Assembly (NCBI RefSeq): GCF_017877355.1
Contig: NZ_JAGIPR010000002.1
Location: 124,001-188,000, forward strand
DNA: 64,000 nucleotides
Reading direction: 5' to 3'
Source of the DNA: Chryseobacterium jejuense
GTDB lineage: Bacteria > Bacteroidota > Bacteroidia > Flavobacteriales > Weeksellaceae
Every line of letters begins with the position of its first letter. Position 1 is the first letter of the stretch. The notes under the pieces are model-generated. The model worked only from the letters and a program-made list of their open reading frames with translations. It was not told the DNA's origin and made no database searches. Positions 1-8,081 of this stretch are shown here, one piece after another. The translations under genes and the position numbers were made by a program.

Positions 1-592
1 ATTCTTTTCTGTTGGTGTTTTTATGAGTTTGTTCCTCATCAGATTGCTTATTTAGCTTTGCAATGCTCTCATCCAGTGTTGTTTTCTGCTCATTCAGTAC
101 AAAGACCTGATTATCAATTTCCAGCATTCTTTTCCTGTAAAATTCTGTAAGCTTAATCAGTTGTTCCTGCGGAGTAGATTTATCATTGGTAGATACTTTT
201 AAATTATCATTGATGATATTCTGTTCTCCGGTAAGGTTTTTAATCTGAATACTTAATAGGTTTACCTGTCTCTGAAGCTTTTTTCTTTCATCAGCCAGTT
301 TTTTTTCACCATCAGAAAGCTGATCTTCCTTCAAAAAATTACTTTGCGGAGTGATGGATAGGAGAGTGGTATTTTTTTCAAGATTGATTTTATAGGTATT
401 TTCATCCAGATTGTTAGGTAGATTGACAATTCTTACCATATTTCGCCCCTTTTGAAGATTGACATTAGTATTTCCGAAAACTTTTGCTCCCTGAAGAAAT
501 ACCGTAGCCTGCTTTACTTCAATTTCCTTCTTGATTTCCTGTGCCTTGAAGAAAACTACTGAAAATATTGTGATTAAAAGATAGCGTTTCAT
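1..592 (-). CDS. MuiA-like DUF4140/DUF4139 protein, N-terminal part (cut by window edge)
   Basis: Only the first 197 codons are present; the frame stays open to the window edge. The start at 592 gives MKRYLLITIFSVVFFKAQ, a secretion signal. A beta-rich segment follows (about residues 22-80, with EVKQATVFLQGAKVF and GRNMVRIVNLP), then a long charged coiled coil (about 95-197). This order is that of the 'mucoidy inhibitor MuiA' family: DUF4140, coiled coil, then DUF4139, which would lie outside the window. The biochemical function of the family is unknown; it is a secreted or envelope protein. The promoter carries two 9-bp direct repeats matching those before the SIMPL gene and the histidine kinase, so the three are probably co-regulated. 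The family call is inferred from the N-terminal part alone. Confidence 0.8.
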   Translation of the reverse strand, partial: MKRYLLITIFSVVFFKAQEIKKEIEVKQATVFLQGAKVFGNTNVNLQKGRNMVRIVNLPNNLDENTYKINLEKNTTLLSITPQSNFLKEDQLSDGEKKLADERKKLQRQVNLLSIQIKNLTGEQNIINDNLKVSTNDKSTPQEQLIKLTEFYRKRMLEIDNQVFVLNEQKTTLDESIAKLNKQSDEEQTHKNTNRKE

Positions 593-616
593 CGTTTATT
601 ATTTTAAATTATGAAG

Positions 617-681
617 TAAAATTACCCGTATTTAAACCTGAAATTGGGGATACTTGGTGAAGAGAGGCTTTCACTTGGTGA
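617..681 (-). promoter_or_regulatory. Paired LytTR-type boxes and -7 element of the MuiA-like gene
   Basis: Plus-strand ACTTGGTGA occurs at 652-660 and 673-681, start to start exactly 21 bp (12-bp spacer). On the minus strand, 27 nt separate the inner repeat from TAATTTTA (624-617), which matches the Bacteroidetes -7 consensus TAnnTTTG except at its last base. The start codon follows 24 nt later. A pair of 9-bp direct repeats about 12 bp apart is the known binding mode of LytTR response regulators, and such a regulator is encoded at 4770-5504. That it binds here is inference. Confidence 0.7.
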
Positions 682-711
682 ATGGCTAACCACATATTTT
701 TATTCTTTTTT

Positions 712-750
712 GCCACGAATACCTTTTGTAAATCTAAAGGCATTCGTGGC
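712..750. repeat. Imperfect palindrome (GCCACGAAT type)
   Basis: GCCACGAAT (712-720) pairs with ATTCGTGGC (742-750). The inner bases ACCTTT and AAAGGC extend the stem with one mismatch. Neither flank has a T-tract in the direction of transcription, so it looks like a small dispersed palindromic repeat and not a terminator. Confidence 0.5.
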
Positions 751-760
751 CCAACAAAAA

Positions 761-790
761 CAAAAAAGGCTGCCAAAAATATGGCAACCT
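761..790 (-). terminator. Rho-independent terminator after the SIMPL gene
   Basis: Read on the minus strand, AGG-TTGCCA and TGGCA-CCT form a stem at 790-767, followed by TTTTTTG. It lies 18 nt after the stop codon of the gene at 808-1482. Confidence 0.7.
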
Positions 791-807
791 CTCTTAAATC
801 TGTTATT

Positions 808-1482
808 TTAAAGAATTTCGTATCTCGTTTTGATACTATATTTTAACTTGATGTTTTCGATGTTGTCAAAAGAAATGTCTACCGGCGCATCTGCCATTTC
901 AAGCTGTACATTGCTCATTCTACCTTTGTAGGCAACTGGCATCACCATGTCGCTGGTGTAATCTTCAATCTCAACAATTTCAAGAACATTCCCTACTTTT
1001 TTGCCCATGCTTTCCAACAGGTAATCTGCCTTTTCTTTCGCTGCTTTTAAAGCATTGATCTTTACTGCTTTTCTGAAATCTGCAATCTTGGTGTTCTTTA
1101 CTTCTGAGATGCTCAGGCTGCTTACCCATTTCTGGTTCAGATCTTCAAAGATTTTGCTGAGGTTTGATTTTGCATTTGCTTTAAACACATAGTTCTTAGA
1201 AAACTTTCCGTTTTTGGCGTAAATATTCTGGTACGAAGATTTAAACTTGATATCCTCGTTCTTTACACCTGCATTCTTAAGGATATCGAACATCTTCTTC
1301 TCATTGTCTGCCAGATCATTTTTGTTATCTCCTTTTATTCCGATGCTGAAGGTAACTTCATCCGGTTCTACTTCCATTTCAGCAATACCTGTTACTTCAA
1401 TTGCGTTTTTCTTTACTTCCTGAGCGCTTACAAAACTTCCCAGTGTTAAAATTCCGATTAATAAAAAATGTTTCAATTTCAT
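808..1482 (-). CDS. SIMPL domain-containing secreted protein (DUF541)
   Basis: A 224-residue protein with a signal peptide (MKLKHFLLIGILTLGSFVSA). The rest is a SIMPL/DUF541 domain: IEVTGIAEMEVEPDEVTFSI near residue 27 is the typical opening, and the central KAVKINALKAAKEKADYL helix is characteristic. Family members are periplasmic or surface proteins that form beta-barrel-like assemblies; their biochemical role is poorly known. It is single-domain and of usual length. Its promoter has the same two ACTTGGTGA boxes, at the same distance from the -7 element, as the neighbouring MuiA-like gene, so both probably answer to the LytS/LytTR system encoded just downstream. Confidence 0.9.
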   Translation of the reverse strand: MKLKHFLLIGILTLGSFVSAQEVKKNAIEVTGIAEMEVEPDEVTFSIGIKGDNKNDLADNEKKMFDILKNAGVKNEDIKFKSSYQNIYAKNGKFSKNYVFKANAKSNLSKIFEDLNQKWVSSLSISEVKNTKIADFRKAVKINALKAAKEKADYLLESMGKKVGNVLEIVEIEDYTSDMVMPVAYKGRMSNVQLEMADAPVDISFDNIENIKLKYSIKTRYEIL

Positions 1483-1513
1483 AATTTCTTGTTTTTACTT
1501 TTAAATTCTGATG

Positions 1514-1578
1514 TAAAATTAGTTCGATCTGAAGCTGAAAATCGGGAGACTTGGTGAAATGGAACTTTCACTTGGTGA
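1514..1578 (-). promoter_or_regulatory. Paired LytTR-type boxes and -7 element of the SIMPL gene
   Basis: ACTTGGTGA (plus-strand reading) lies at 1549-1557 and 1570-1578, 21 bp start to start. The minus-strand -7 element TAATTTTA is at 1521-1514, again 27 nt from the inner box, the same geometry as at 617-681. The start codon at 1482 is 31 nt further on. Confidence 0.72.
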
Positions 1579-1620
1579 GTTGATATAAAATGAAAGTTTT
1601 TATTTAATAATGATATTTTA

Positions 1621-1658
1621 ACCATTAAGCTTGATTAAGCTGTTAAGAAAAGTAAGAT
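1621..1658. repeat. Short dispersed repeat (ACCATTAAG...TTAAGAAAAGT)
   Basis: ACCATTAAG followed about 15 nt later by TTAAGAAAAGT and AAGA. The same layout recurs at 11161-11198. Both copies are intergenic. Function unknown. Confidence 0.4.
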
Positions 1659-1749
1659 GAGCTCTGCTTTAAGAGCAAGATGCTTCTTTTAATATGAATA
1701 ATTGTTGTAACTTATATAAAATCATGATTGATAGTGTTTTAATATAGAG

Positions 1750-1816
1750 AGTGGGTGAAACAAGGTTTTGACTTGGTGAAGGATAGAAGCTGATCAATAA
1801 AGTTTTACTTACTTTG
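1750..1816 (+). promoter_or_regulatory. Paired LytTR-type boxes and -7 element of the TPR-LytS kinase
   Basis: ACTTGGTGA at 1771-1779 has a weaker partner AGTGGGTGA (7 of 9 bases) at 1750-1758, again 21 bp apart. The -7-like TTACTTTG is at 1809-1816. This would place the kinase gene under its own regulator. The -7 match is imperfect and the inner gap is 29 nt, not 27. Confidence 0.6.
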
Positions 1817-1835
1817 CAGTAAAGATTTGAAATCC

Positions 1836-3617
1836 GTGAAATTAGTTTTTAAAATACTGTTTATTTCAATATTGATGGTGGGAAATTATTTCTCAGCACA
1901 GGATACTACGAAGGTTTCCCAAGCAGTGAAATCTGCTGCAAAATTGAAGAAAGCTGTAGATAAAAATGATGATAAAGGAGTTGCTGATACGTATGTGGGA
2001 ATGGCCTCTGATTATTATAGTCAAGGGAATTATCCTAAAAGTGAAGAATACCTTATTAAAGCCAAAGCTTTGTATCAAAAGCTTAATGATAAAAAAAATC
2101 TTGAATCTGTTACCAGAAAACTAGCTCAATCACAGGAAAAACAAAATAAAATAGCGCCTGCGCTCAGCAATTATAGTAGGGCCGCACAGATGAGTTACAG
2201 TGAGAAAAGTAAGACGGTTAATTCCAATGATGTGGCAAGGCTTTCATCTCCTACACCCGAACTTCGGGCAGAGGCCATTCAGAACAATATTAATATAAGC
2301 AAAAAAGAAAACGATCAGGGCAATGTAGCAGAAGGATACAGTCAGCTGGCAGATGTCAATATACAGCAGAAAGACATGTATAAAGCCGAAGAAAACCTGA
2401 ATAATGCTTATAAAATTTCAAAAAGAGAAGCCCCACAACAAGCTTTGGCCATTAATCAGAAACTGGCCGACCTGTATGTTGAAAATAAAAACTTTGATAA
2501 AGCCATCGAAGCTAAAAAGAAAGTTCTGAAGGAAGATTTTGTAAAGGAAAACTCACAGGAAAAAGTCAATCAGATTCAGGAACTGGCAGATATTTATATT
2601 AAAAAAAATGATCCGAAAGAAGCGGTAGACCTGTTGAAGAATGCATACGGAATTGCTTTGGATAAAGGTCATACATTAGAAGCTCAGAAGAGTGTGAAAA
2701 AACTGGACAGTTTGTATGCCATTTCAGGAAATGTTGATGCTTCCGTTCAGTTGTACAGAGACTTTCTGGGAAAACTTCCGAATCTGGTTTCCAAAGACAG
2801 AAGCCTGGTAGATAATAAGATTCTGGAAGATACGGAACAGAGAATTTCTCAGCTGGAGAAGGAAAAAGAGCTAAAGGACGAGCTTATTCGTAAGAAAAAT
2901 GTCTTTAATTATGGTTTGATCGGAGCTTTGATTCTGCTGACCGGCCTGGTTATTTTCATTTTTAGAACCCTGAAGAAAGTTCAGAACAAAAATAAAAAAA
3001 TAGCGCTTCAGTCTCTCAGACGGGAGATGAATCCTCACTTTATTTTTAACAGTCTGAATAGTGTTAATCACTTTATTGCTACTAATAATGAACTGGAAGC
3101 CAATCAATATCTGACTAAGTTTTCAAAACTGATGCGAGGAGTGATGGAAAACTCTACCGATGATTTTATCCCTCTCCAGCAGGAACTGGATTTGCTGCAA
3201 AACTATCTGGCGTTGGAAAAAACACGTTTTGCAGATAAATTTGATTATGAAATTGATGTAGATGAAAGCCTGAATCTTCAAAACCTACAGATTCCCGGAA
3301 TGCTCGTACAGCCTTTCCTGGAAAATGCCATCTGGCACGGACTGCGTTACAGAACAGAAAAAGGGTTGTTAAAATTAAGCTTCAAGAAAAACGAACAACA
3401 TTTAAAGATCATCATTGAAGACAACGGAATAGGAATTGAAGAAAGTAAAAAACAGAAAACCCAGCACCAGAAAACCCGCGAGGGGAGAGGTATGAAAAAT
3501 ACCCTGGAAAGAATTCAGCTGCTGAATGATCTGTACAAAAAGAATATTACCTGCTCTGTAAAAGATAAAGAGAATAATAAAGGTGTTTTGGTCATTATTC
3601 AAATTAATCTGCTATAA
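1836..3617 (+). CDS. TPR-containing LytS-type sensor histidine kinase
   Basis: A signal peptide (MKLVFKILFISILMVGNYFS) is followed by a periplasmic stretch of tetratricopeptide repeats (about residues 45-320), a short coiled coil, one membrane helix (about 355-375) and a cytoplasmic His_kinase domain (PF06580). That domain has the phospho-acceptor His401 in NPHFIFNSLN, an N-box (PFLENAIWHG) and G-boxes (EDNGIGIE, GRGMKNTLERI). It should phosphorylate the LytTR regulator at 4770-5504. GTG at 1836 was chosen: the -7 element ends at 1816, which leaves a short leader, and the signal peptide starts cleanly. TTG at 1827 would add three residues. A secreted protein follows after 10 nt, probably in the same operon. 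Confidence 0.9.
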   Translation: MKLVFKILFISILMVGNYFSAQDTTKVSQAVKSAAKLKKAVDKNDDKGVADTYVGMASDYYSQGNYPKSEEYLIKAKALYQKLNDKKNLESVTRKLAQSQEKQNKIAPALSNYSRAAQMSYSEKSKTVNSNDVARLSSPTPELRAEAIQNNINISKKENDQGNVAEGYSQLADVNIQQKDMYKAEENLNNAYKISKREAPQQALAINQKLADLYVENKNFDKAIEAKKKVLKEDFVKENSQEKVNQIQELADIYIKKNDPKEAVDLLKNAYGIALDKGHTLEAQKSVKKLDSLYAISGNVDASVQLYRDFLGKLPNLVSKDRSLVDNKILEDTEQRISQLEKEKELKDELIRKKNVFNYGLIGALILLTGLVIFIFRTLKKVQNKNKKIALQSLRREMNPHFIFNSLNSVNHFIATNNELEANQYLTKFSKLMRGVMENSTDDFIPLQQELDLLQNYLALEKTRFADKFDYEIDVDESLNLQNLQIPGMLVQPFLENAIWHGLRYRTEKGLLKLSFKKNEQHLKIIIEDNGIGIEESKKQKTQHQKTREGRGMKNTLERIQLLNDLYKKNITCSVKDKENNKGVLVIIQINLL

Positions 3618-3627
3618 AAACAATACC

Positions 3628-4356
3628 ATGAAAAAGCATATATCTCTGTTCACTCTGATGATGAGTCTGTTTTCGGGAATTTTATCTGCTCAGGACATTG
3701 ACAGTATCAGACTTACTCATATTCTTGAAAGTCTGAAGCTTGACAAAATCAAGATAAAGGAGGAACTCTGTGTGGAAAAGAAAATGCCTAATGCAGAAGG
3801 TTCTTATATTGCGGTTATTCCGGTTGTGGTGAGTCAGGAAGAAGAAGATTATGTTTTTACCGTTCAGAACTATATACTCATTACAGACAATAATGGAACA
3901 ATAAAGAACAGATATCTTGACCCTACTGAGCTTAATTCCGATGCTGTTAACCTAAGAAGCTTTGCCATTGATACTGGTTTATACAATATCAGTACAAACA
4001 TCCGTGCATTTGGAGTAAAGGCAGATTTTGTAGGAAGCAGTAAACCTAATCCTTATGCTTCAGGTACAATTTCAATGTATTATCCGGAAGGAAAGACGCT
4101 TAAAAAAGTTCTCGATCAGTTTGAATTGGATTCTACAAGTGGTGAATGGGATACCCGATGTAACGGAGAATTTGAGGATACCCATTCTTATATTATTATG
4201 GATCAGTCCAAGACCAACAATTTTACCGATCTTAAAATAAAAACCATTTCAGTAGCCACAATCAATGAAGAAGTAAAAGGGGAATGTAATACTAAAGAAA
4301 CCTCAAAAACATCTTATAAAACACTGAAGTTTAAAAATGGTTATTATCATTTTTAA
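3628..4356 (+). CDS. Secreted protein of unknown function, in operon with the sensor kinase
   Basis: A 242-residue protein with a clear signal peptide (MKKHISLFTLMMSLFSGILS, cleavage before AQD). The mature part has no motif I recognise. It is predicted beta-rich and contains cysteines in ELCVEKK, RCNGEF and GECNTKE. The start at 3628 is preferred because the signal peptide begins there and the kinase gene stops 10 nt upstream. Co-transcription with a periplasmic-sensing kinase suggests a partner or accessory role at the envelope; this is inference from position only. Confidence 0.75.
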   Translation: MKKHISLFTLMMSLFSGILSAQDIDSIRLTHILESLKLDKIKIKEELCVEKKMPNAEGSYIAVIPVVVSQEEEDYVFTVQNYILITDNNGTIKNRYLDPTELNSDAVNLRSFAIDTGLYNISTNIRAFGVKADFVGSSKPNPYASGTISMYYPEGKTLKKVLDQFELDSTSGEWDTRCNGEFEDTHSYIIMDQSKTNNFTDLKIKTISVATINEEVKGECNTKETSKTSYKTLKFKNGYYHF

Positions 4357-4516
4357 ACTGAGTTCGGATTACAGGAATTTTCTGATTCTTTTAACGTTGG
4401 GATCACAAAGATTTTTAATTAAAATTGAAAAGGATTTCGTTCGAAAAGGCATTTTATTTAGCAAAGGTATTGGCTGTTTCATTGCTGAATGAAACGTCTT
4501 TTCGGTCTTAAAAAAT

Positions 4517-4711
4517 ATGAGTATTCCAAGAATAACTTTGCGAGCTATTGCGTGATAATAATATACGTGAGCAAAGTATTCATCCTTCTCAGAGTGGTAT
4601 CTATTCTATGTTTTTCTTGCCATTGCGGAATGCATTATAACCATATTGATCGTAGTGTACGCTTGGAAATGGAAAAGAATAGGGTTGGTATTGGGAAGAT
4701 TGCGGGGTTGA
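4517..4711 (+). pseudogene. Possible remnant of a small membrane protein gene
   Basis: In one frame, ATG at 4517 opens 12 codons (MSIPRITLRAIA), then stops (TGA TAA TAA, and TGA at 4568). After that the same frame encodes 46 residues to a TGA at 4709: a Trp/Tyr-rich hydrophobic helix (EWYLFYVFLAIAECIITI) and a basic end (YAWKWKRIGLVLG). This reads like a real membrane segment and not random sequence, so the 4357-4769 gap may hold a decayed gene. Another frame here is open (4489-4725) but gives an unconvincing protein. Confidence 0.3.
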
Positions 4712-4769
4712 TCAAATATTCCTAATTTGCATCTGTAATGTAGTCCTTGTACCCTAATATTTAAACCCA

Positions 4770-5504
4770 ATGAAGATTAAAGCTGTAATTGTAGATGATG
4801 AACTGATTGCAAGAGAGGTGTTGAGAACCTATCTCACCAAATACTGCCCACAGGTAGAAATTCTAGGTGAAGCTGAAAATATTAAAGAAGCTGTTCCTCT
4901 GATTGCTGAAAAGCAACCTCAATTGGTATTTTTAGATGTAGAAATGCCTTTCGGAAATGCCTTTGACGTATTGGAAGCTACCAGAGAGTTTTCCTACAAA
5001 ACTATTTTCATCACTGCATTTTCACAATACTCTTTACAGGCTTTAAATAAATCTGCAAGTTATTATATCTTAAAACCAATTGATATTCAGGAACTCATTC
5101 TGGCCGTAAACAAAGTTGTTGAAAGTATAGAGAAAAAAGAAGAACTCAACCGGAATAAAATTCTGCTGGAGAACTTAAAATTAAAACCTGAAAAACAACA
5201 GCTTATCCTTCCCACCTTACAAGGATTTGATGTCGTAAAAACAGAAGATATTGTAAGGCTTCAGGCAGACGGAAATTTTACGCAGGTGTATCTTACAGAT
5301 GGCTCAAAGAAAATGGTATGCAGATTTCTAAAGCATTTTGATGATCTTTTAGAAAGCCCTTTTGTGAGAGTTCACCGTTCCCATATCATCAATACATTTT
5401 TTGTGAAATCTTACCATAAAAGCGGAACTGTAATGCTTGCTGATGATACTGAAATTGAGGTTTCAGGAAGCTTTAAAGATAATTTTCTGAAAGTTTTTTC
5501 CTAG
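4770..5504 (+). CDS. LytTR family response regulator
   Basis: A 244-residue two-domain regulator. The receiver domain (about 1-120) has the acidic pair Asp9/Asp10, the phospho-acceptor Asp56 in FLDVEMP, Thr82 and Lys102 (LKPID). The LytTR DNA-binding domain (about 140-243) contains EDIVRLQADGNFTQVYL and the typical FVRVHRSHIINTFFV. It pairs with the LytS-type kinase at 1836-3617. The probable operators are the 21-bp-spaced ACTTGGTGA repeats before the kinase, SIMPL and MuiA-like genes. It stands about 410 nt from the kinase operon, so it may have its own promoter. Confidence 0.93.
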   Translation: MKIKAVIVDDELIAREVLRTYLTKYCPQVEILGEAENIKEAVPLIAEKQPQLVFLDVEMPFGNAFDVLEATREFSYKTIFITAFSQYSLQALNKSASYYILKPIDIQELILAVNKVVESIEKKEELNRNKILLENLKLKPEKQQLILPTLQGFDVVKTEDIVRLQADGNFTQVYLTDGSKKMVCRFLKHFDDLLESPFVRVHRSHIINTFFVKSYHKSGTVMLADDTEIEVSGSFKDNFLKVFS

Positions 5505-5535
5505 AATTTATCGTTCTTTAACAGCCCAAAGGCAC

Positions 5536-5543
5536 TATTTTTG
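5536..5543 (+). promoter_or_regulatory. -7 element of the lipocalin gene
   Basis: TATTTTTG matches the Bacteroidetes TAnnTTTG -7 element and lies 34 nt before the lipocalin start codon. Confidence 0.5.
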
Positions 5544-5577
5544 ACGTTTTCATCACAACCACACAAAATTTTCTGTT

Positions 5578-6120
5578 ATGAAGACCTTTCACAAAATAAT
5601 CCTTCCTGTTTCATTGGGTGCTTTGGCCTATATGGCTTTTCATTCCTATTCTGTAGGAATTCCGAGAGGAGCTGTAGCAATAAAGAATTTTGATGTTAAA
5701 AAATATCTCGGAAGGTGGCATGAAATAGCCCGTTTTGATTACAAATTCGAGAAAAATATGGATAACGTTACTGCGGAGTATTCAGAGAATCCCAATGGCA
5801 GTATTCAGGTTAGAAATAAAGGATACGATTATATCAAAAAAGTATGGAATGAATCCATTGGAGAAGCTAAATTCGTTAAAAATGCTACTGAAGCAAGGCT
5901 GAAAGTATCCTTTTTTAAGCCTATCTGGGCTGGTTATAATGTCATTGATATTGATGAAGATTATCAATATGCTTTAGTCGCTGGAAGCAGTTTAAAATAC
6001 CTCTGGATTCTCTCCCGTACCACAACCATTCCGGAAAGTATCAGACAACGTTTCATTGAAAAAGCTCAAAAAATTGGTTATAATACAGATGAGCTGATCT
6101 GGGTGAAACATCATCAATAA
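5578..6120 (+). CDS. blc: Lipocalin family protein (Blc-like)
   Basis: A 180-residue protein with an N-terminal hydrophobic segment (about 8-24) that may be a signal peptide or membrane anchor; no lipobox cysteine is visible, unlike E. coli Blc. The lipocalin signature GRWHEIARFDYKFEK (G-x-W) is near residue 45. Further family blocks are VTAEYSENPNGSIQVRNKGY, an FFKPIWAGYNVIDID strand and WILSRTTTIPESI near the end. Bacterial lipocalins bind lipids or other hydrophobic ligands at the envelope. Length and motif order are typical. It stands alone between the regulator gene and a convergent gene. Confidence 0.88.
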   Translation: MKTFHKIILPVSLGALAYMAFHSYSVGIPRGAVAIKNFDVKKYLGRWHEIARFDYKFEKNMDNVTAEYSENPNGSIQVRNKGYDYIKKVWNESIGEAKFVKNATEARLKVSFFKPIWAGYNVIDIDEDYQYALVAGSSLKYLWILSRTTTIPESIRQRFIEKAQKIGYNTDELIWVKHHQ

Positions 6121-6128
6121 TAAAGCAG

Positions 6129-6163
6129 AAAGGCAAAATTACCACATGGTAAATTCGCCTTTT
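6129..6163. terminator. Bidirectional terminator between blc and the DUF7832-like gene
   Basis: AAAGGC...ATTACC (from 6129) pairs with GGTAAATTCGCCTTT, with two mismatches. T-rich sequence follows on the plus strand. The two flanking genes are convergent. Confidence 0.55.
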
Positions 6164-6176
6164 ATCCTTTTATTTT

Positions 6177-6650
6177 TTATCCTTTGATATACTCCTTCCA
6201 TTCCTCAAAGCGGTAATCAATGACCTGTTTCATCAGATCATAATTTTCGTAGGTATCTTCAATGTGGTAGAAGGTTTCATATTCGTAATCATTATCTTCA
6301 GCTTTACCATCAAAAAGGTTCACGTAATCATCAGCAAAAGAACTGTATCTGTTGCCAAAATCAGTGTCATCTGCGTAATAATCCTTTGCAAAGCAGTTTC
6401 CAAGGTCATTAAGATCATATTCTGAGAATTTACCGTCACATGAATCCATGATAAATTCAGCCCCTGTAATTTCTCTTCGTTTTAATTTTTCAATTTCCTC
6501 TTCATTATCTTCTTTCAATTCATCGGAGATCAGGTTATTATGGATACACCAGTTCAGGAACATCCCGGTATGCGTTGCTCCGTTTTTCTGAGGAAGCCCC
6601 TCAGGAAAATCACCACCATAATGCCATGACGCATCATCATATTTAGACAT
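6177..6650 (-). CDS. Acidic DUF7832-like protein
   Basis: A 157-residue, very acidic cytoplasmic protein. It opens with YDDASWHYGGDFPEGLP, then GATHTGMFLNWCIHNNL and a C-terminal half rich in Asp/Glu/Tyr. I recognise this as the DUF7832 type, small single-domain proteins often found near contact-dependent or polymorphic toxin genes and suspected of immunity-like roles. No toxin gene is adjacent, so an immunity role cannot be supported from context. No signal peptide. Confidence 0.65.
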   Translation of the reverse strand: MSKYDDASWHYGGDFPEGLPQKNGATHTGMFLNWCIHNNLISDELKEDNEEEIEKLKRREITGAEFIMDSCDGKFSEYDLNDLGNCFAKDYYADDTDFGNRYSSFADDYVNLFDGKAEDNDYEYETFYHIEDTYENYDLMKQVIDYRFEEWKEYIKG

Positions 6651-6754
6651 AATTTTAACTAATTTTCGTCAAAAATAGAAAAAATCAATTTATATTGCCG
6701 CAGCCGCATATTTTTCCGTCCTTTGCAGGAGAATTTTTTTCAAGAATCTCATAT

Positions 6755-8005
6755 ATGGAAAAAGCAGTCCTAATCACTATTGGTGACGAAATCCTTTCCG
6801 GAAATACGGTAGATACCAATTCCAATTTTATTGCCTCTGAATTGAAGAACATCGGGATAAAGGTTGTACAGATCTTTACCATTTCAGACGAAATAGATAT
6901 CATTAAAACTACATTAAGGACCGCTTTTGAACTGGGTGATCTTATCATTACTACTGGCGGGTTAGGCCCAACAAGGGATGATAAAACCAAAAAGGCGCTT
7001 GCCGAATTTTTCAATGACGAAATTGCGTTGGATGAGGTTACGTTTAATCACCTTAAAGGATACATGGAAAGACGCGGAAGAGCAGACATTCTGGAAAGAA
7101 ATAAAGAACAGGCTTTTGTTCCTACAAAATCTATTGTTTTTCAAAACCATTTCGGTACTGCTCCATGTATGATGATGGAGTTGGATGGAAAACTGAGCTA
7201 CAGTTTACCCGGTGTTCCTTATGAAGTAAAACCATTGATAAAAGATCAGATTATTCCTTATTTACAGGAAAAATTTAACCTTAATTATATTCATTCAAAA
7301 ATTGTTTCCGTAGTGGGAATTCCGGAGAGTATTCTTGCAGATACTATTGAAGACTGGGAACTTGCCCTTCCTGAAAATATTTCATTGTCTTATCTTCCGA
7401 TAGGAACCAGAGTGAAATTGAGGATAACGGCATCAGGAGACAATGAAGAAGCTTTACAACAACAGACTGAAGACGAGATTCAAAAATTACTTCCTCTCAT
7501 CAAGGATAATGTGATTGCTATCTCTGAAGATAAAATCGAAAATATTCTGGCTGAAATTCTTACTGAGAGAAAACTGACTATCTCCACTGCAGAAAGCTGC
7601 ACCGGTGGAGAGCTGGCAAAAATGATTACTTCAGTTTCCGGAAGTTCAAAATATTTTCTTGGTGGAATGGTAGCCTATGCCACGGATAAAAAAATCAAAA
7701 TTTTAAATGTTTCCGGAGAAACGGTAGATCAGTTTACGGTAGTCAGTGAGCAGGTAGCCCAGGAAATGGCAAAAGGATGTCAGGAATTGTTTGATACCGA
7801 TATTTCCCTTTCTACTACCGGTGTGGCAGGTCCTGGAAAAGGGGAGGATGGGAAAGATGTGGGAACCGTTTTCTACACCATTCGAATTAAAGATCAGGAA
7901 GTAACCTCAAAATTATATATGCCTCATCTGGAAAGATTGGATTTTATGAACTTCGTTTCCCAAAAGGTCATTCAGGATCTTGTGGGTCTTTTGATAAGTC
8001 CGTAA
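6755..8005 (+). CDS. cinA: CinA, competence/damage-inducible protein (NMN amidohydrolase family)
   Basis: 416 residues from ATG 6755, chosen because MEKAVLITIGDEILSGNTVD is the standard CinA start; an in-frame extension to 6695 has no counterpart in the family. The N-terminal molybdopterin-binding-like domain (about 1-170) has ITTGGLGPTRDDKTKKALAE. The C-terminal CinA domain (about 255-415) carries STAESCTGGELAKMI and TTGVAGPGKGED. CinA proteins deamidate nicotinamide mononucleotide and can hydrolyse ADP-ribose, in pyridine nucleotide recycling. Full length for a two-domain CinA, divergent from the DUF7832-like gene. Confidence 0.95.
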   Translation: MEKAVLITIGDEILSGNTVDTNSNFIASELKNIGIKVVQIFTISDEIDIIKTTLRTAFELGDLIITTGGLGPTRDDKTKKALAEFFNDEIALDEVTFNHLKGYMERRGRADILERNKEQAFVPTKSIVFQNHFGTAPCMMMELDGKLSYSLPGVPYEVKPLIKDQIIPYLQEKFNLNYIHSKIVSVVGIPESILADTIEDWELALPENISLSYLPIGTRVKLRITASGDNEEALQQQTEDEIQKLLPLIKDNVIAISEDKIENILAEILTERKLTISTAESCTGGELAKMITSVSGSSKYFLGGMVAYATDKKIKILNVSGETVDQFTVVSEQVAQEMAKGCQELFDTDISLSTTGVAGPGKGEDGKDVGTVFYTIRIKDQEVTSKLYMPHLERLDFMNFVSQKVIQDLVGLLISP

Positions 8006-8081
8006 ACGAAACGCTATTTTTTTAATGAATTTCAAGGTGATGTTCACACTTTTTGAAAATCATTCATTAAAATTTTAAAGT

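Noticed and set aside
712..750. Terminator for one of the flanking genes
   Set aside because: A good stem but no T-run follows on either strand, and the SIMPL gene already has a proper terminator at 761-790.
4489..4725. 78-codon plus-strand frame as a gene
   Set aside because: Composition is unlike neighbouring proteins. A different frame in the same stretch encodes a more natural membrane helix, so this frame is probably fortuitous.
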